The position numbers and the translations under genes are program-made. Below the pieces are notes generated by a model. The model ran no database searches and was not told the DNA's origin. It saw only the letters and a list, made by a program, of their open reading frames with translations. A stretch of 64,000 nucleotides of DNA from Citrobacter telavivensis (GTDB taxonomy: Bacteria > Pseudomonadota > Gammaproteobacteria > Enterobacterales > Enterobacteriaceae), in NCBI GenBank assembly GCA_009363175.1, contig CP045203.1, positions 171,058 to 235,057 of the forward strand, in the 5' to 3' direction. Shown here in pieces: positions 8,782 to 17,364 of this stretch (position 1 is its first letter; the number at the start of each line of letters is the position of its first letter).

Positions 8782-9196
8782 TCAGTCAGATCCATCCGGC
8801 TCGGCATTGGTGTTTGCTTTTTTACCCAACAAGCTGCTGGAAACGAAAAGTAAGGCACCGAGGACAATTGCAATATCAGCCAGGTTGAAGGCCGGCCAAT
8901 GCCAGTCTCGCCAATAGAAATCAAAGGAATCCACAACATAGCCGCGAAAGACCCGGTCAATCAGGTTGCCCATGGCGCCACCGAGGATAAGACTGTAAGC
9001 GATGGCTTCTCCTTTATGACGATTTTCAAGGATCAGCTTGATCAGAAAAATCGAGACCACTACCGCGATTCCGATAAAAAAGTAGCGCTGCCAGCCTCCA
9101 CCATTCGCAAAAAGACTGAATGCGGCACCGGTGTTCCATAGGTGCACCCAGTTAAAGAACGGGGTCACCGAAACATACTCGCCATAGGCCATTGAT
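8782..9196 (-). pseudogene. lspA: lspA-like gene, 5' end removed by IS26
   Basis: About 138 C-terminal residues of a lipoprotein signal peptidase remain, including GNLIDRVFRGYVVDSFDFYW and FNLADIAIV with both catalytic Asp. The first 32 residues are replaced by IS26 sequence at 9197. The intact sister is at 12528-13040; they differ in the tail (AEPDGSD here, AESDGSD there). Confidence 0.85.
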
Positions 9197-10016
9197 GGCA
9201 CTGTTGCAAATAGTCGGTGGTGATAAACTTATCATCCCCTTTTGCTGATGGAGCTGCACATGAACCCATTCAAAGGCCGGCATTTTCAGCGTGACATCAT
9301 TCTGTGGGCCGTACGCTGGTACTGCAAATACGGCATCAGTTACCGTGAGCTGCAGGAGATGCTGGCTGAACGCGGAGTGAATGTCGATCACTCCACGATT
9401 TACCGCTGGGTTCAGCGTTATGCGCCTGAAATGGAAAAACGGCTGCGCTGGTACTGGCGTAACCCTTCCGATCTTTGCCCGTGGCACATGGATGAAACCT
9501 ACGTGAAGGTCAATGGCCGCTGGGCGTATCTGTACCGGGCCGTCGACAGCCGGGGCCGCACTGTCGATTTTTATCTCTCCTCCCGTCGTAACAGCAAAGC
9601 TGCATACCGGTTTCTGGGTAAAATCCTCAACAACGTGAAGAAGTGGCAGATCCCGCGATTCATCAACACGGATAAAGCGCCCGCCTATGGTCGCGCGCTT
9701 GCTCTGCTCAAACGCGACGGCCGGTGCCCGTCTGACGTTGAACACCGACAGATTAAGTACCGGAACAACGTGATTGAATGCGATCATGGCAAACTGAAAC
9801 GGATAATCGGCGCCACGCTGGGATTTAAATCCATGAAGACGGCTTACGCCACCATCAAAGGTATTGAGGTGATGCGTGCACTACGCAAAGGCCAGGCCTC
9901 AGCATTTTATTATGGTGATCCCCTGGGCGAAATGCGCCTGGTAAGCAGAGTTTTTGAAATGTAAGGCCTTTGAATAAGACAAAAGGCTGCCTCATCGCTA
10001 ACTTTGCAACAGTGCC
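9197..10016 (+). mobile_element. IS26, copy 2 (complete, 820 bp)
   Basis: Both 14-bp terminal repeats are present and the length is exactly 820 bp. The left flank CCATTGAT and right flank TTTTCGAG do not match, so it has no target duplication. It therefore joins two unrelated DNAs: an lspA fragment and a Tn3-family tnpA fragment. Confidence 0.97.
9260..9964 (+). CDS. tnpA: IS26 transposase (copy 2)
   Basis: The protein has 234 residues, full length, starting MNPFKGRHF. The DDE domain is intact (MDETYVKVNGRW, FINTDKAPAYGRAL, ECDHGKLKRII). Residues 153 and 184 are Asp and Gly. Confidence 0.97.
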   Translation: MNPFKGRHFQRDIILWAVRWYCKYGISYRELQEMLAERGVNVDHSTIYRWVQRYAPEMEKRLRWYWRNPSDLCPWHMDETYVKVNGRWAYLYRAVDSRGRTVDFYLSSRRNSKAAYRFLGKILNNVKKWQIPRFINTDKAPAYGRALALLKRDGRCPSDVEHRQIKYRNNVIECDHGKLKRIIGATLGFKSMKTAYATIKGIEVMRALRKGQASAFYYGDPLGEMRLVSRVFEM

Positions 10017-10109
10017 TTTTCGAGAATCGCAATGCCTTGATTCCCGTGCCGCGCCGGTTGCCTTGGCGGGCTTGTCACAAACCTACGTTTTCAAGAAGAA
10101 GGAAACCGC

Positions 10110-10282
10110 ATGCCCCGCCGTTCGATCCTCTCCGCCGCCGAGCGCGAAAGCCTGCTGGCGTTGCCGGACACCAAGGATGAGTTGATCCGTCACTACACGT
10201 TCAGCGAAAGCGACCTCTCCATCATCCGGCAGCGGCGCGGCCCGGCCAATCGGCTGGGCTTCGCGGTGCAGCTCTGCTACCT
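10110..10282 (+). pseudogene. tnpA: Tn3-family transposase, N-terminal fragment
   Basis: The first 57 residues of a Tn3-family TnpA are present (MPRRSILSAAERESLLALPD, later GFAVQLCYL), with an AAGGAAA site before the ATG. The frame is broken at 10283 by the terminal repeat of a mercury transposon. The remaining ~930 residues are absent from the window. The DNA upstream to 10017 is probably its regulatory region. Confidence 0.85.
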
Positions 10283-10320
10283 GGGGTCGTCTCAGAATTC
10301 GGAAAATAAAGCACGCTAAG
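10283..10320. repeat. 38-bp terminal inverted repeat of a Tn21/Tn501-type mer transposon
   Basis: It begins GGGGTCGTCTCAGAATTCGG and ends GCACGCTAAG, exactly 38 bp. It differs from the Tn21 repeat only around the central AATTC. It lies directly beside merR, as in Tn501/Tn21, so it marks where the mer transposon entered the older tnpA gene. The other end is not in the window. Confidence 0.88.
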
Positions 10321-10771
10321 GCGTAGTCACCCCGTGACTCCCCCGCGCCGATGCAGCGAGCTTCGTTCCGTCTTGCAGTGACGCAATCAGCGGGCAGGAA
10401 ACGTTCCCTTTCCGCGCGTGGCAGGCGCACACCAGTTCAGACAGCACGGCCTCCATGCGTGCCAAGTCGGCCATCTTCTCGCGCACATCCTTGAGCTTGT
10501 GCTCGGCCAGGCCGCTGGCTTCCTCGCAATGGGTGCCATCCTCCAGCCGCAGTAGCTCGGCGATTTCGTCCAGGCTAAAGCCCAGCCGCTGGGCCGATTT
10601 CACGAACCGCACTCGTGTTACATCCGCCTCGCCATAGCGGCGAATGCTGCCATAGGGCTTGTCTGGCTCCGGCAGCAGGCCCTTGCGCTGGTAGAACCGG
10701 ATGGTCTCCACATTGACCCCGGCCGCCTTGGCAAAAACGCCAATGGTCAGATTCTCAAAATTAATTTGCAT
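10316..10771 (-). CDS. merR: MerR, mercury-responsive regulator
   Basis: The protein has 151 residues and is nearly identical in pattern to Tn501 MerR. The N-terminal winged HTH contains TIGVFAKAAGVNVETIRFYQ. The mercury-binding cysteines are in THCEEA and VCACHARKGNVSCPL. The C-terminal tail (ASARGSHGVTTP) differs from the Tn501 form and its stop lies inside the transposon's terminal repeat. MerR represses its own gene and activates the divergent merT promoter when Hg(II) binds. Confidence 0.95.
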   Translation of the reverse strand: MQINFENLTIGVFAKAAGVNVETIRFYQRKGLLPEPDKPYGSIRRYGEADVTRVRFVKSAQRLGFSLDEIAELLRLEDGTHCEEASGLAEHKLKDVREKMADLARMEAVLSELVCACHARKGNVSCPLIASLQDGTKLAASARGSHGVTTP

Positions 10772-10776
10772 ATCGC

Positions 10777-10807
10777 TTGACTCCGTACATAACTACGGAA
10801 GTAAGCT
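10777..10807 (+). promoter_or_regulatory. mer operator/promoter
   Basis: TTGACT (10777-10782) and TAAGCT (10802-10807) are 19 bp apart, the overlong spacer typical of MerR promoters. The dyad TCCGTA...TACGGA inside the spacer is the MerR operator. Confidence 0.9.
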
Positions 10808-10842
10808 TAAGCTATCCAAACCAAATTTGAAAGGACAAGCGT

Positions 10843-11259
10843 ATGTCTGAACCACAAAACGGGCGCGGCGCGCTCTTCGCCGGTGGGCTGGCCGCCATTC
10901 TTGCGTCGGCCTGCTGCCTGGGGCCGCTGGTTTTGATCGCCTTGGGGTTCAGCGGGGCATGGATCGGCAACCTGACGGTGCTGGAACCCTATCGCCCGAT
11001 CTTCATCGGCGCAGCGCTGGTCGCGCTGTTTTTCGCCTGGCGGCGCATCTACCGCCCGGCGCAAGCCTGCAAACCGGGTGAGGTCTGCGCGATTCCCCAA
11101 GTGCGAGCTACTTACAAGCTCATTTTCTGGATCGTGGCCGCGCTGGTCCTGGTCGCGCTCGGATTTCCCTACGTCATGCCATTTTTCTATGGGTATACGG
11201 ATTTAATGGTTGATGGGCACCTTCACCCCATCAATCTGATACCACCCTCAGATGGTTGA
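10843..11259 (+). CDS. merT: MerT, mercuric ion inner-membrane transporter with replaced C-terminus
   Basis: Residues 1-116 match MerT through its normal last residues MPFFY, including the CC pair in the first membrane helix (LASACCLGPLVL) and the second Cys pair in CKPGEVCAIP. The ISPpu12-like element B begins at 11191, exactly after the last Tyr codon. It removes the native stop and adds 22 foreign residues. merP, merA and the rest are missing, so uptake without reduction would be expected if expressed, which could sensitise rather than protect the cell. Confidence 0.9.
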   Translation: MSEPQNGRGALFAGGLAAILASACCLGPLVLIALGFSGAWIGNLTVLEPYRPIFIGAALVALFFAWRRIYRPAQACKPGEVCAIPQVRATYKLIFWIVAALVLVALGFPYVMPFFYGYTDLMVDGHLHPINLIPPSDG

Positions 11260-12506
11260 TAGATCGACTCCGTAGTTGAGTTCCTCTGCGAAGTCCGGCA
11301 GTCCGTAACCGATGGTTTTCTTGTAGAAAGGAGAGACCTTCGCAGTCGGTGCCTTCTTCTTGTGCTTCGTGGTGTAGAGCATTCGTGCCCGCATCACCTC
11401 GAAGGAGTAACCACGCCCTTCACGGTTCTTGTCCTTGGCCAGTCGGTTGATGGACTCCGTGTAAGCGTTGGTGACGGGCATGTCCGTCTCGAAGTAGGTC
11501 ATGGTCTCTTCGCGCCAGTTTCCCACTGCCCTGACCAGATCGCTCCAGACTTCCTTTTGGCCCTTCGGGATGGTGGCTATCCACTCGTCCAGGGCGGCTT
11601 CTGCCTGGAGCCGTGTGGTGGCGTCCCAGATGCCGTAGAAGCGCTCCTTGTGCTCATAGGCGGCCAGCAGTTGCGGGAACGCGCCTGTCCAGGTCTCCAT
11701 GATGAGGCGCTCCCGGTCTGAGACTTCGTGAGCGCAGTCCGGCTCTGGGACGGTTTCAGCTCCTTTCTGAGGCCCTTGCGCACTCTCTCTAGGGCATCGT
11801 TGGCCATGCGCACCACATGGAACTTATCGACCACGATACGGGCCTGGGGCAGCACAGCCTTGACCGCTGCCCGGTAGGGGTTCCACATGTCCATGCTGAC
11901 GATCTCGACCTTCTGCCGGTCTTTCAGCTTCATCAGGTAGTTGGTCACCACGTCCTGGCGGCGGGTGGCCAGCAGGTCGAGCAGGGTTCGCTCCTCAATG
12001 TTGGTCAGAATGCAGCGGTAGCGCTTGTTCAGGTATAGCTCGTCAATGCCCAGGATGCGGGGCGTCTCGAAGCGGTGCCAGCGCCCCAGGAACTCGGCGC
12101 GGGCGTTGAAGATGTCGCGCACCGTCTTCTCGTCCAGGCCGGTCTGTGCCGCCACAAAGGTGTAGGGGTGGTTGAAGGATTCCTTCTCCACGTACTCATG
12201 CAGCCGCAGTGTCATACGGAATCCGTCCACCATCTCCGGTAGCTGGGGCCTGAATGTTGTCTTGCAGGCCCGGCAGGTGTATCGGCGGCGGACCACCCAG
12301 AGAGTGACCCGCTTGCCGTGGATGGGCAGATCACGATAGGGAACGTCACGCTTGCCGAACCGTACGAACTCACCCTGCACGCCGCATTCCTCGCAGGCGA
12401 TGGGATCGGGCACGTCCACCTGGAAGTGCATTTCGTCGTCGGTTGATTTGCAGCCCAGTACTTGGTATTGCGGCAGGTGAAGGATGTTGTCGGGAAGTTC
12501 GGTCAT
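11248..12506 (-). pseudogene. tnpA: ISL3-family transposase, frameshifted by a 31-bp deletion (copy B)
   Basis: It is otherwise nearly identical to the intact copy at 7471-8760, but a 31-bp block is missing near 11735. The two halves lie in different frames (309-residue front frame, 150-residue rear frame). The DDE domain is split, so this copy cannot make an active enzyme. Confidence 0.92.
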
Positions 12507-12527
12507 GGTGTTGTATAGGCGTAGGTG

Positions 12528-13040
12528 TCAGTCAGATCCATCCGACTCGGCATTGGTGTTTGCTTTTTTACCCAACAAGCTGCTGGAAACGAAAAGTAAG
12601 GCACCGAGGACAATTGCAATATCAGCCAGGTTGAAGGCCGGCCAATGCCAGTCTCGCCAATAGAAATCAAAGGAATCCACAACATAGCCGCGAAAGACCC
12701 GGTCAATCAGGTTGCCCATGGCGCCACCGAGGATAAGACTGTAAGCGATGGCTTCTCCTTTATGACGATTTTCAAGGATCAGCTTGATCAGAAAAATCGA
12801 GACCACTACCGCGATTCCGATAAAAAAGTAGCGCTGCCAGCCTCCACCATTCGCAAAAAGACTGAATGCGGCACCGGTGTTCCATAGGTGCACCCAGTTA
12901 AAGAACGGGGTCACCGAAACATACTCGCCATAGGCCATTGATTGTTGCACCAGCCATTTTACGGCCTGATCAGACGCTGCCAGCAGGCCCGATATGGACA
13001 ATAGGGCATACGGCGAGAGCTTTTTGCCAATAATGAGCAT
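12528..13040 (-). CDS. lspA: Lipoprotein signal peptidase (signal peptidase II), IS-borne
   Basis: The protein has 170 residues, the normal LspA length, with four hydrophobic segments. The catalytic aspartates are in GNLIDRVFRGYVVDSFDF and FNLADIAI. LspA cleaves prolipoprotein signal peptides and is the target of globomycin. In ISPpu12-type elements a spare lspA travels with the transposase. It overlaps nothing and starts 3 bases after the efflux gene stop, so it is in the same transcript. Confidence 0.93.
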   Translation of the reverse strand: MLIIGKKLSPYALLSISGLLAASDQAVKWLVQQSMAYGEYVSVTPFFNWVHLWNTGAAFSLFANGGGWQRYFFIGIAVVVSIFLIKLILENRHKGEAIAYSLILGGAMGNLIDRVFRGYVVDSFDFYWRDWHWPAFNLADIAIVLGALLFVSSSLLGKKANTNAESDGSD

Positions 13041-13043
13041 TAT

Positions 13044-13844
13044 TTAACCCTTCAACGCCAAAATGCGTCTGGCACCGTTAAGTACAATGCCCCCCACGAT
13101 GGTGCCGATAATCAGATCCGGATAATTGGACCCGGTCCACGCGACCAGAGCGCCGGCGGTGATGACCCCCAGGTTGATCACCACGTCGTTGGCCGAGAAT
13201 ATCCAGCTTGCCTTCATGTGCGCCCCGCCCTCCCGATGTTTGGATATGAGCAGCAGACAACTGGTATTGGCAATCAATGCGACGAAGGCGATCGCCATCA
13301 TCATCAGCGATTCAGGCTCACTACCGAAAACAAAGCGTCGCACCACCTCGACGAGTACGCCGATAGCCAAAATCAGTTGCAGTACCCCTGCCAGATGCGC
13401 GGCACGTACCTGCATTTTCGCACTGCGCCCTACGGCATAGAGAGCCAGGCCATAGACGGCTGCATCGGCAAACATATCCAGGGAATCAGCGATCAGGCCG
13501 GTAGACTGGGCGATCAGGCCAGCAGTCATTTCCACCACGAACATGATCGCATTGATACCGAGCAACACGCGCAGAGTGCCTGACTCCTGCGTAGCAGAGA
13601 CTGCCGAGCTCTCAGCGGCCTTGATCGTCTCTGGGTCGGCAATGACGGTTTCCTGAAGCGAGGCGCCTAGCCCCAAGGTCGCCAGTTTCGCGGTAATGGG
13701 CTCAGCCTCGCCGTCATGCACGACCTTCAACCGGCGGTTCGACAAGTCGAAGGACAGTGGCCAAAGCCAGCCCCAGCCAGCCAGACGGGTCAGCGCCAGC
13801 TTGGGTAACCAATACTGCAATTTAATTTTGATGCTATCCAGCAT
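13044..13844 (-). CDS. In-frame chimera: psd N-terminus fused to cation-efflux (CDF) transporter
   Basis: From ATG at 13844 (good GAGG site) the first ~25 residues (MLDSIKIKLQYWLPKLALTR and LAGWG) are the start of phosphatidylserine decarboxylase. The frame then passes, near 13766, into the middle of the ISPpu12-type efflux protein's N-terminal metal-binding domain (SFDLSNRRLKVVHDGEAEPI). The cation diffusion facilitator membrane domain follows, with SLDMFADAAVYGLAL and NDVVINLGVI containing the paired Asp metal sites. The CPxC start of the metal-binding domain is lost. The product has 266 residues. It could be made under psd translation signals; whether it transports is unknown. Confidence 0.85.
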   Translation of the reverse strand: MLDSIKIKLQYWLPKLALTRLAGWGWLWPLSFDLSNRRLKVVHDGEAEPITAKLATLGLGASLQETVIADPETIKAAESSAVSATQESGTLRVLLGINAIMFVVEMTAGLIAQSTGLIADSLDMFADAAVYGLALYAVGRSAKMQVRAAHLAGVLQLILAIGVLVEVVRRFVFGSEPESLMMMAIAFVALIANTSCLLLISKHREGGAHMKASWIFSANDVVINLGVITAGALVAWTGSNYPDLIIGTIVGGIVLNGARRILALKG

Positions 13845-13919
13845 ATTAACCTCGTGAATCGGGGTAAAGGGCGCGCATTGTAACCGTGGCTCCGCCACAG
13901 TCAACGCCGCCCGGTATTA

Positions 13920-14969
13920 TCAGCCTGCGGCGTCGGTAAAGTTCTTGCGAACCTTCACGGATGCCATGCTTTCCAGAATGCGATGGTAGTTTTCAAAACG
14001 CTCTTTCGCGATATCGCCTTTCTCCATCGCTCCACGGATGGCGCAGCCTGGGTCGGTGTCGTGGCGGCAGTCGCGGAATTTGCAACCGCCCAAATAGTCA
14101 CGGAATTCGACATAGGCTTGAGTCACTTGTTCCGGCTCCAGATGCCACAGACCAAACTCACGCACACCCGGTGAATCGATCACATCGCCGCCGTGCTGGA
14201 AATGGTACAGCCGCGCGGCGGTGGTGGTATGTTGCCCGAGGCCTGAGACATCGGAAACCTGATTTACCAGAATTTGCTTATCGCTCGGTGGCAGCAGGGC
14301 ATTCAACAGGCTGGATTTACCCACCCCGGACTGGCCGGCAAAGATACTGATGCGATCAACCAGCGCTTGTTCAAACGCTTCCATGCCTTCACGCGTCTGG
14401 CTGGAGACTTCCAACACCCGATAGCCAATATGGCGATAGATATCCATCATGCCGTCGACGTGCTTGCGTGCTTCGGCATCCAGCAGATCGATTTTGTTAA
14501 GTACGATCAGCGGTTCGACCTCCAGTGTTTCACAAGCCACCAGGTAGCGGTCGATCATATTCAGTGACAGCTCTGGCAGGATCGCGGAAACGATGACGAT
14601 CTGATCGATATTGGCAGCGATGGGTTTCACGCCGTCGTAAATGTCGGGACGATTCAGGACGGAAGTGCGTTCATGCACGGCCTCGACGATGCCTTTGACC
14701 CCTGCATGGGTGCCGACGCCTGGGCGCCACACTACGCGATCGCCGGTCACCAGCGAACGCAATGTCCGGCGGATATTGCAGCGGTGCTGGGTGCCATCCG
14801 CGGCTTCAACGTCGGCGTGCATGCCGAAACGGCTGATGACGATGCCGTCTTGCGGCTCGCCCAGTTGGGAATCATCCAATTCCGGTTTCTTATCTGTGCG
14901 TTTCAGACGACGTTGATGGTTCGCCTGCACGCGGCGTTCTTGACCTTTGGACAGTTTGTTCTTGCTCAC
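13920..14969 (-). CDS. rsgA: RsgA, ribosome small-subunit-dependent GTPase A (captured chromosomal gene)
   Basis: The protein has 349 residues, full length, from GTG at 14969 (MSKNKLSKGQERRVQANHQR). It has an OB-fold domain, then a circularly permuted GTPase domain: NKID, then GQSGVGKSS, then DSPGVREFG. The C-terminal zinc site contains CKFRDCRHDTDPGC. RsgA acts in late 30S subunit maturation. Its wording differs from E. coli RsgA and resembles Serratia-type sequences as I recall them. The start of psd follows downstream as on enterobacterial chromosomes. An IS110 element lies directly upstream, so the native promoter is lost. Confidence 0.95.
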   Translation of the reverse strand: MSKNKLSKGQERRVQANHQRRLKRTDKKPELDDSQLGEPQDGIVISRFGMHADVEAADGTQHRCNIRRTLRSLVTGDRVVWRPGVGTHAGVKGIVEAVHERTSVLNRPDIYDGVKPIAANIDQIVIVSAILPELSLNMIDRYLVACETLEVEPLIVLNKIDLLDAEARKHVDGMMDIYRHIGYRVLEVSSQTREGMEAFEQALVDRISIFAGQSGVGKSSLLNALLPPSDKQILVNQVSDVSGLGQHTTTAARLYHFQHGGDVIDSPGVREFGLWHLEPEQVTQAYVEFRDYLGGCKFRDCRHDTDPGCAIRGAMEKGDIAKERFENYHRILESMASVKVRKNFTDAAG

Positions 14970-15019
14970 TGCGCCTCACTTGAATCCGCTTCACGCCCTG
15001 AGACATTCGACAAGCTTTT

Positions 15020-16258
15020 TTATGGCTTCAGTAAGGGCGACTTTCGCGCTTCCAGTGCCAGCAAATACTTCGCTTCATCGTACTGGGTCTTGGTCTTCCA
15101 GCAGCGGTAAATGATCCTTATCCATTTGAAGGCCAGAGCCCGGATTGCAGACTGGTGAGATTTTCCTTTTTCTCGCAGTCCCCGATAATAAAGTCTGGCC
15201 CAGTATGATGAGTTAACCGTCTTGGCAGCCCATTCAACAAAGGTTTGCCGGACGAACTTGGCACACTGCCATCGCCAGTGAACCCAGGATTTCTGGCCAC
15301 TTCGTTCTGTCACCGGTGCAATACCTGCGTAGTTTTGAATTTCTTCAGCGCTGTTAAACCGGTCACGGTTATCACCAAGTGCAGCAAGCATTCGTGGTCC
15401 CAAACACGGCCCCATGCCCGGAAGTGATTTGAACAGCCCCGAATCTGGCAATGTGTCAAACAGCGTTTCGATTCGTTCGTCATAGGTTTTGATGATTTCA
15501 CTCACGACTTTAATTTGTGTCGCCAGTGCTGTTGCCATCAAAGCATTAGCCTCTATAACACTCGGGTCTGTCGTCAACGGAATGGCGTTATCAATACTCA
15601 CAACACGCTGCTCGGTAAGGGCCATTGCGCGGCCACCTTTGGCATTGAGAAAGTTGCGGATCGTGTCTCGCCTGGCTCGTTTTAGTTGTTGCAGACTGGG
15701 CCATCGCATAATCAGTTCACACAATAGCAAGCTACCCCGATGTGAGAACCACTCCAGGGGCTGAGGATAATACTGTTTGAGTGTGTTGATTAGCCGGTTC
15801 ACAAAACGGCGCTTATCTTCAACCAACTGACGACGCTGCTCAACCAGTTGCTGGAGTAACCGGATATCGGCATTGTCGGGTTCAATGGCTTTTATCTTTT
15901 GGGGATAACGCAGCATTAACTCTAATGCCAGCTCGGCATCCTGCGGGTCATCTTTAGCACCGCTGGGCGAGAAGGCTTGCCGGTAACGAGCCAGAGACAA
16001 AGCGTGGACGGGGAAAACGGTGATAAATGGATATTTCTGAAGAGCATACACCACGGGACCTTTCTTCAGCTCAACGGCGATAGCGATCCTGCCTTTTACC
16101 TTCTGGTGTAACTCGGTAAGCCAGACATCAAGCGCTTCCGGCGTATGTTCAATCACATGGAATGTGCGTTCACCGTTTTTAAACTGAACACAGACATCGT
16201 GCTTTTTATCTGCCCAGTCCAGACCAACGTGCGCAGCAAATTGATTAGTCTCAGTCAT
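15020..16258 (-). CDS. IS110-family DEDD transposase/recombinase (copy 2)
   Basis: This is the same 412-residue protein as at 5898-7136, with start ATG at 16258 and an AAGGAG site. Intact. Confidence 0.92.
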   Translation of the reverse strand: MTETNQFAAHVGLDWADKKHDVCVQFKNGERTFHVIEHTPEALDVWLTELHQKVKGRIAIAVELKKGPVVYALQKYPFITVFPVHALSLARYRQAFSPSGAKDDPQDAELALELMLRYPQKIKAIEPDNADIRLLQQLVEQRRQLVEDKRRFVNRLINTLKQYYPQPLEWFSHRGSLLLCELIMRWPSLQQLKRARRDTIRNFLNAKGGRAMALTEQRVVSIDNAIPLTTDPSVIEANALMATALATQIKVVSEIIKTYDERIETLFDTLPDSGLFKSLPGMGPCLGPRMLAALGDNRDRFNSAEEIQNYAGIAPVTERSGQKSWVHWRWQCAKFVRQTFVEWAAKTVNSSYWARLYYRGLREKGKSHQSAIRALAFKWIRIIYRCWKTKTQYDEAKYLLALEARKSPLLKP

Positions 16259-16261
16259 CAC

Positions 16262-16484
16262 CAACTCCTTTTTATCGGGGATTGGTATGCATTCCACGCT
16301 CTTCGAAAGAAATATAGCCAGCAGTTATCTGCATGCCCTGAGTATTCGTTAGCGAACGTGGAGCACCTACTGGCTCGAAAGAAAAGCGGCGATCATCGCA
16401 TGATTCTCGCTCAATATTCGTAACCAGTAAGCGCATACCCTGAATCACTTCAAAGTGTAATTCTCAGGGTGCGAATGACTATAT
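16262..16484 (-). ncRNA. Candidate bridge RNA region (copy 2)
   Basis: Identical to the region upstream of copy 1's recombinase, including the internal near-repeat of the element end. Same reasoning and same uncertainty as for copy 1. Confidence 0.42.
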
Positions 16485-16544
16485 ATCGCTCAAAGCTGCC
16501 TGTCAAAGTGGTCAAGCTTCACATAGCTCAGAGGTACAAAAAAT

Positions 16545-17364
16545 GGCACTGTTGCAAATAGTCGGTGGTGATAAACTTATCATCCCCTTTTGCTGATGGA
16601 GCTGCACATGAACCCATTCAAAGGCCGGCATTTTCAGCGTGACATCATTCTGTGGGCCGTACGCTGGTACTGCAAATACGGCATCAGTTACCGTGAGCTG
16701 CAGGAGATGCTGGCTGAACGCGGAGTGAATGTCGATCACTCCACGATTTACCGCTGGGTTCAGCGTTATGCGCCTGAAATGGAAAAACGGCTGCGCTGGT
16801 ACTGGCGTAACCCTTCCGATCTTTGCCCGTGGCACATGGATGAAACCTACGTGAAGGTCAATGGCCGCTGGGCGTATCTGTACCGGGCCGTCGACAGCCG
16901 GGGCCGCACTGTCGATTTTTATCTCTCCTCCCGTCGTAACAGCAAAGCTGCATACCGGTTTCTGGGTAAAATCCTCAACAACGTGAAGAAGTGGCAGATC
17001 CCGCGATTCATCAACACGGATAAAGCGCCCGCCTATGGTCGCGCGCTTGCTCTGCTCAAACGCGAAGGCCGGTGCCCGTCTGACGTTGAACACCGACAGA
17101 TTAAGTACCGGAACAACGTGATTGAATGCGATCATGGCAAACTGAAACGGATAATCGACGCCACGCTGGGATTTAAATCCATGAAGACGGCTTACGCCAC
17201 CATCAAAGGTATTGAGGTGATGCGTGCACTACGCAAAGGCCAGGCCTCAGCATTTTATTATGGTGATCCCCTGGGCGAAATGCGCCTGGTAAGCAGAGTT
17301 TTTGAAATGTAAGGCCTTTGAATAAGACAAAAGGCTGCCTCATCGCTAACTTTGCAACAGTGCC
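16545..17364 (+). mobile_element. IS26, copy 3 (complete, 820 bp)
   Basis: Both terminal repeats are present and the length is exactly 820 bp. The flanks CAAAAAAT and CGGCTGAG do not match, so there is no target duplication. It truncates the ArsR-type gene on its right. Confidence 0.97.
16608..17312 (+). CDS. tnpA: IS26 transposase, E153/D184 variant (copy 3)
   Basis: The protein has 234 residues and is intact. It differs from copies 1 and 2 at residue 153 (Glu instead of Asp) and residue 184 (Asp instead of Gly, in RIIDATLGF). Position 184 is the one at which a naturally more active IS26 variant (G184N) has been reported, so the substitution may matter. Confidence 0.95.
   Translation: MNPFKGRHFQRDIILWAVRWYCKYGISYRELQEMLAERGVNVDHSTIYRWVQRYAPEMEKRLRWYWRNPSDLCPWHMDETYVKVNGRWAYLYRAVDSRGRTVDFYLSSRRNSKAAYRFLGKILNNVKKWQIPRFINTDKAPAYGRALALLKREGRCPSDVEHRQIKYRNNVIECDHGKLKRIIDATLGFKSMKTAYATIKGIEVMRALRKGQASAFYYGDPLGEMRLVSRVFEM

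Larger units (their letters stand above)
7413..9196 (-). mobile_element. ISPpu12-like ISL3-family element, left part (copy A)
   Basis: It starts with a 24-bp terminal repeat at 7413, followed by an ISL3 transposase and the 3' part of lspA. That order is what is known for ISPpu12 (tnpA, lspA, efflux gene, regulator). IS26 copy 2 cuts it at 9196, so the other half is missing. It lies in the same orientation as copy B at 11191. Confidence 0.85.
11191..13766 (-). mobile_element. ISPpu12-like ISL3-family element, partial (copy B)
   Basis: It starts at the 24-bp repeat at 11191 and holds tnpA (broken), lspA (intact) and the 3' part of a cation-efflux gene. Near 13766 the efflux gene joins foreign chromosomal sequence, so the second terminal repeat and the regulator gene known from ISPpu12 are gone. 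Confidence 0.85.
14985..16484 (-). mobile_element. IS110-family element, copy 2
   Basis: Its 1,500 bp match copy 1 at 5863-7362, in the same orientation. It sits 15 bp upstream of the rsgA start. The two copies are direct repeats flanking 7.6 kb of mer/ISPpu12/rsgA DNA, which could be lost by homologous recombination. Confidence 0.85.
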
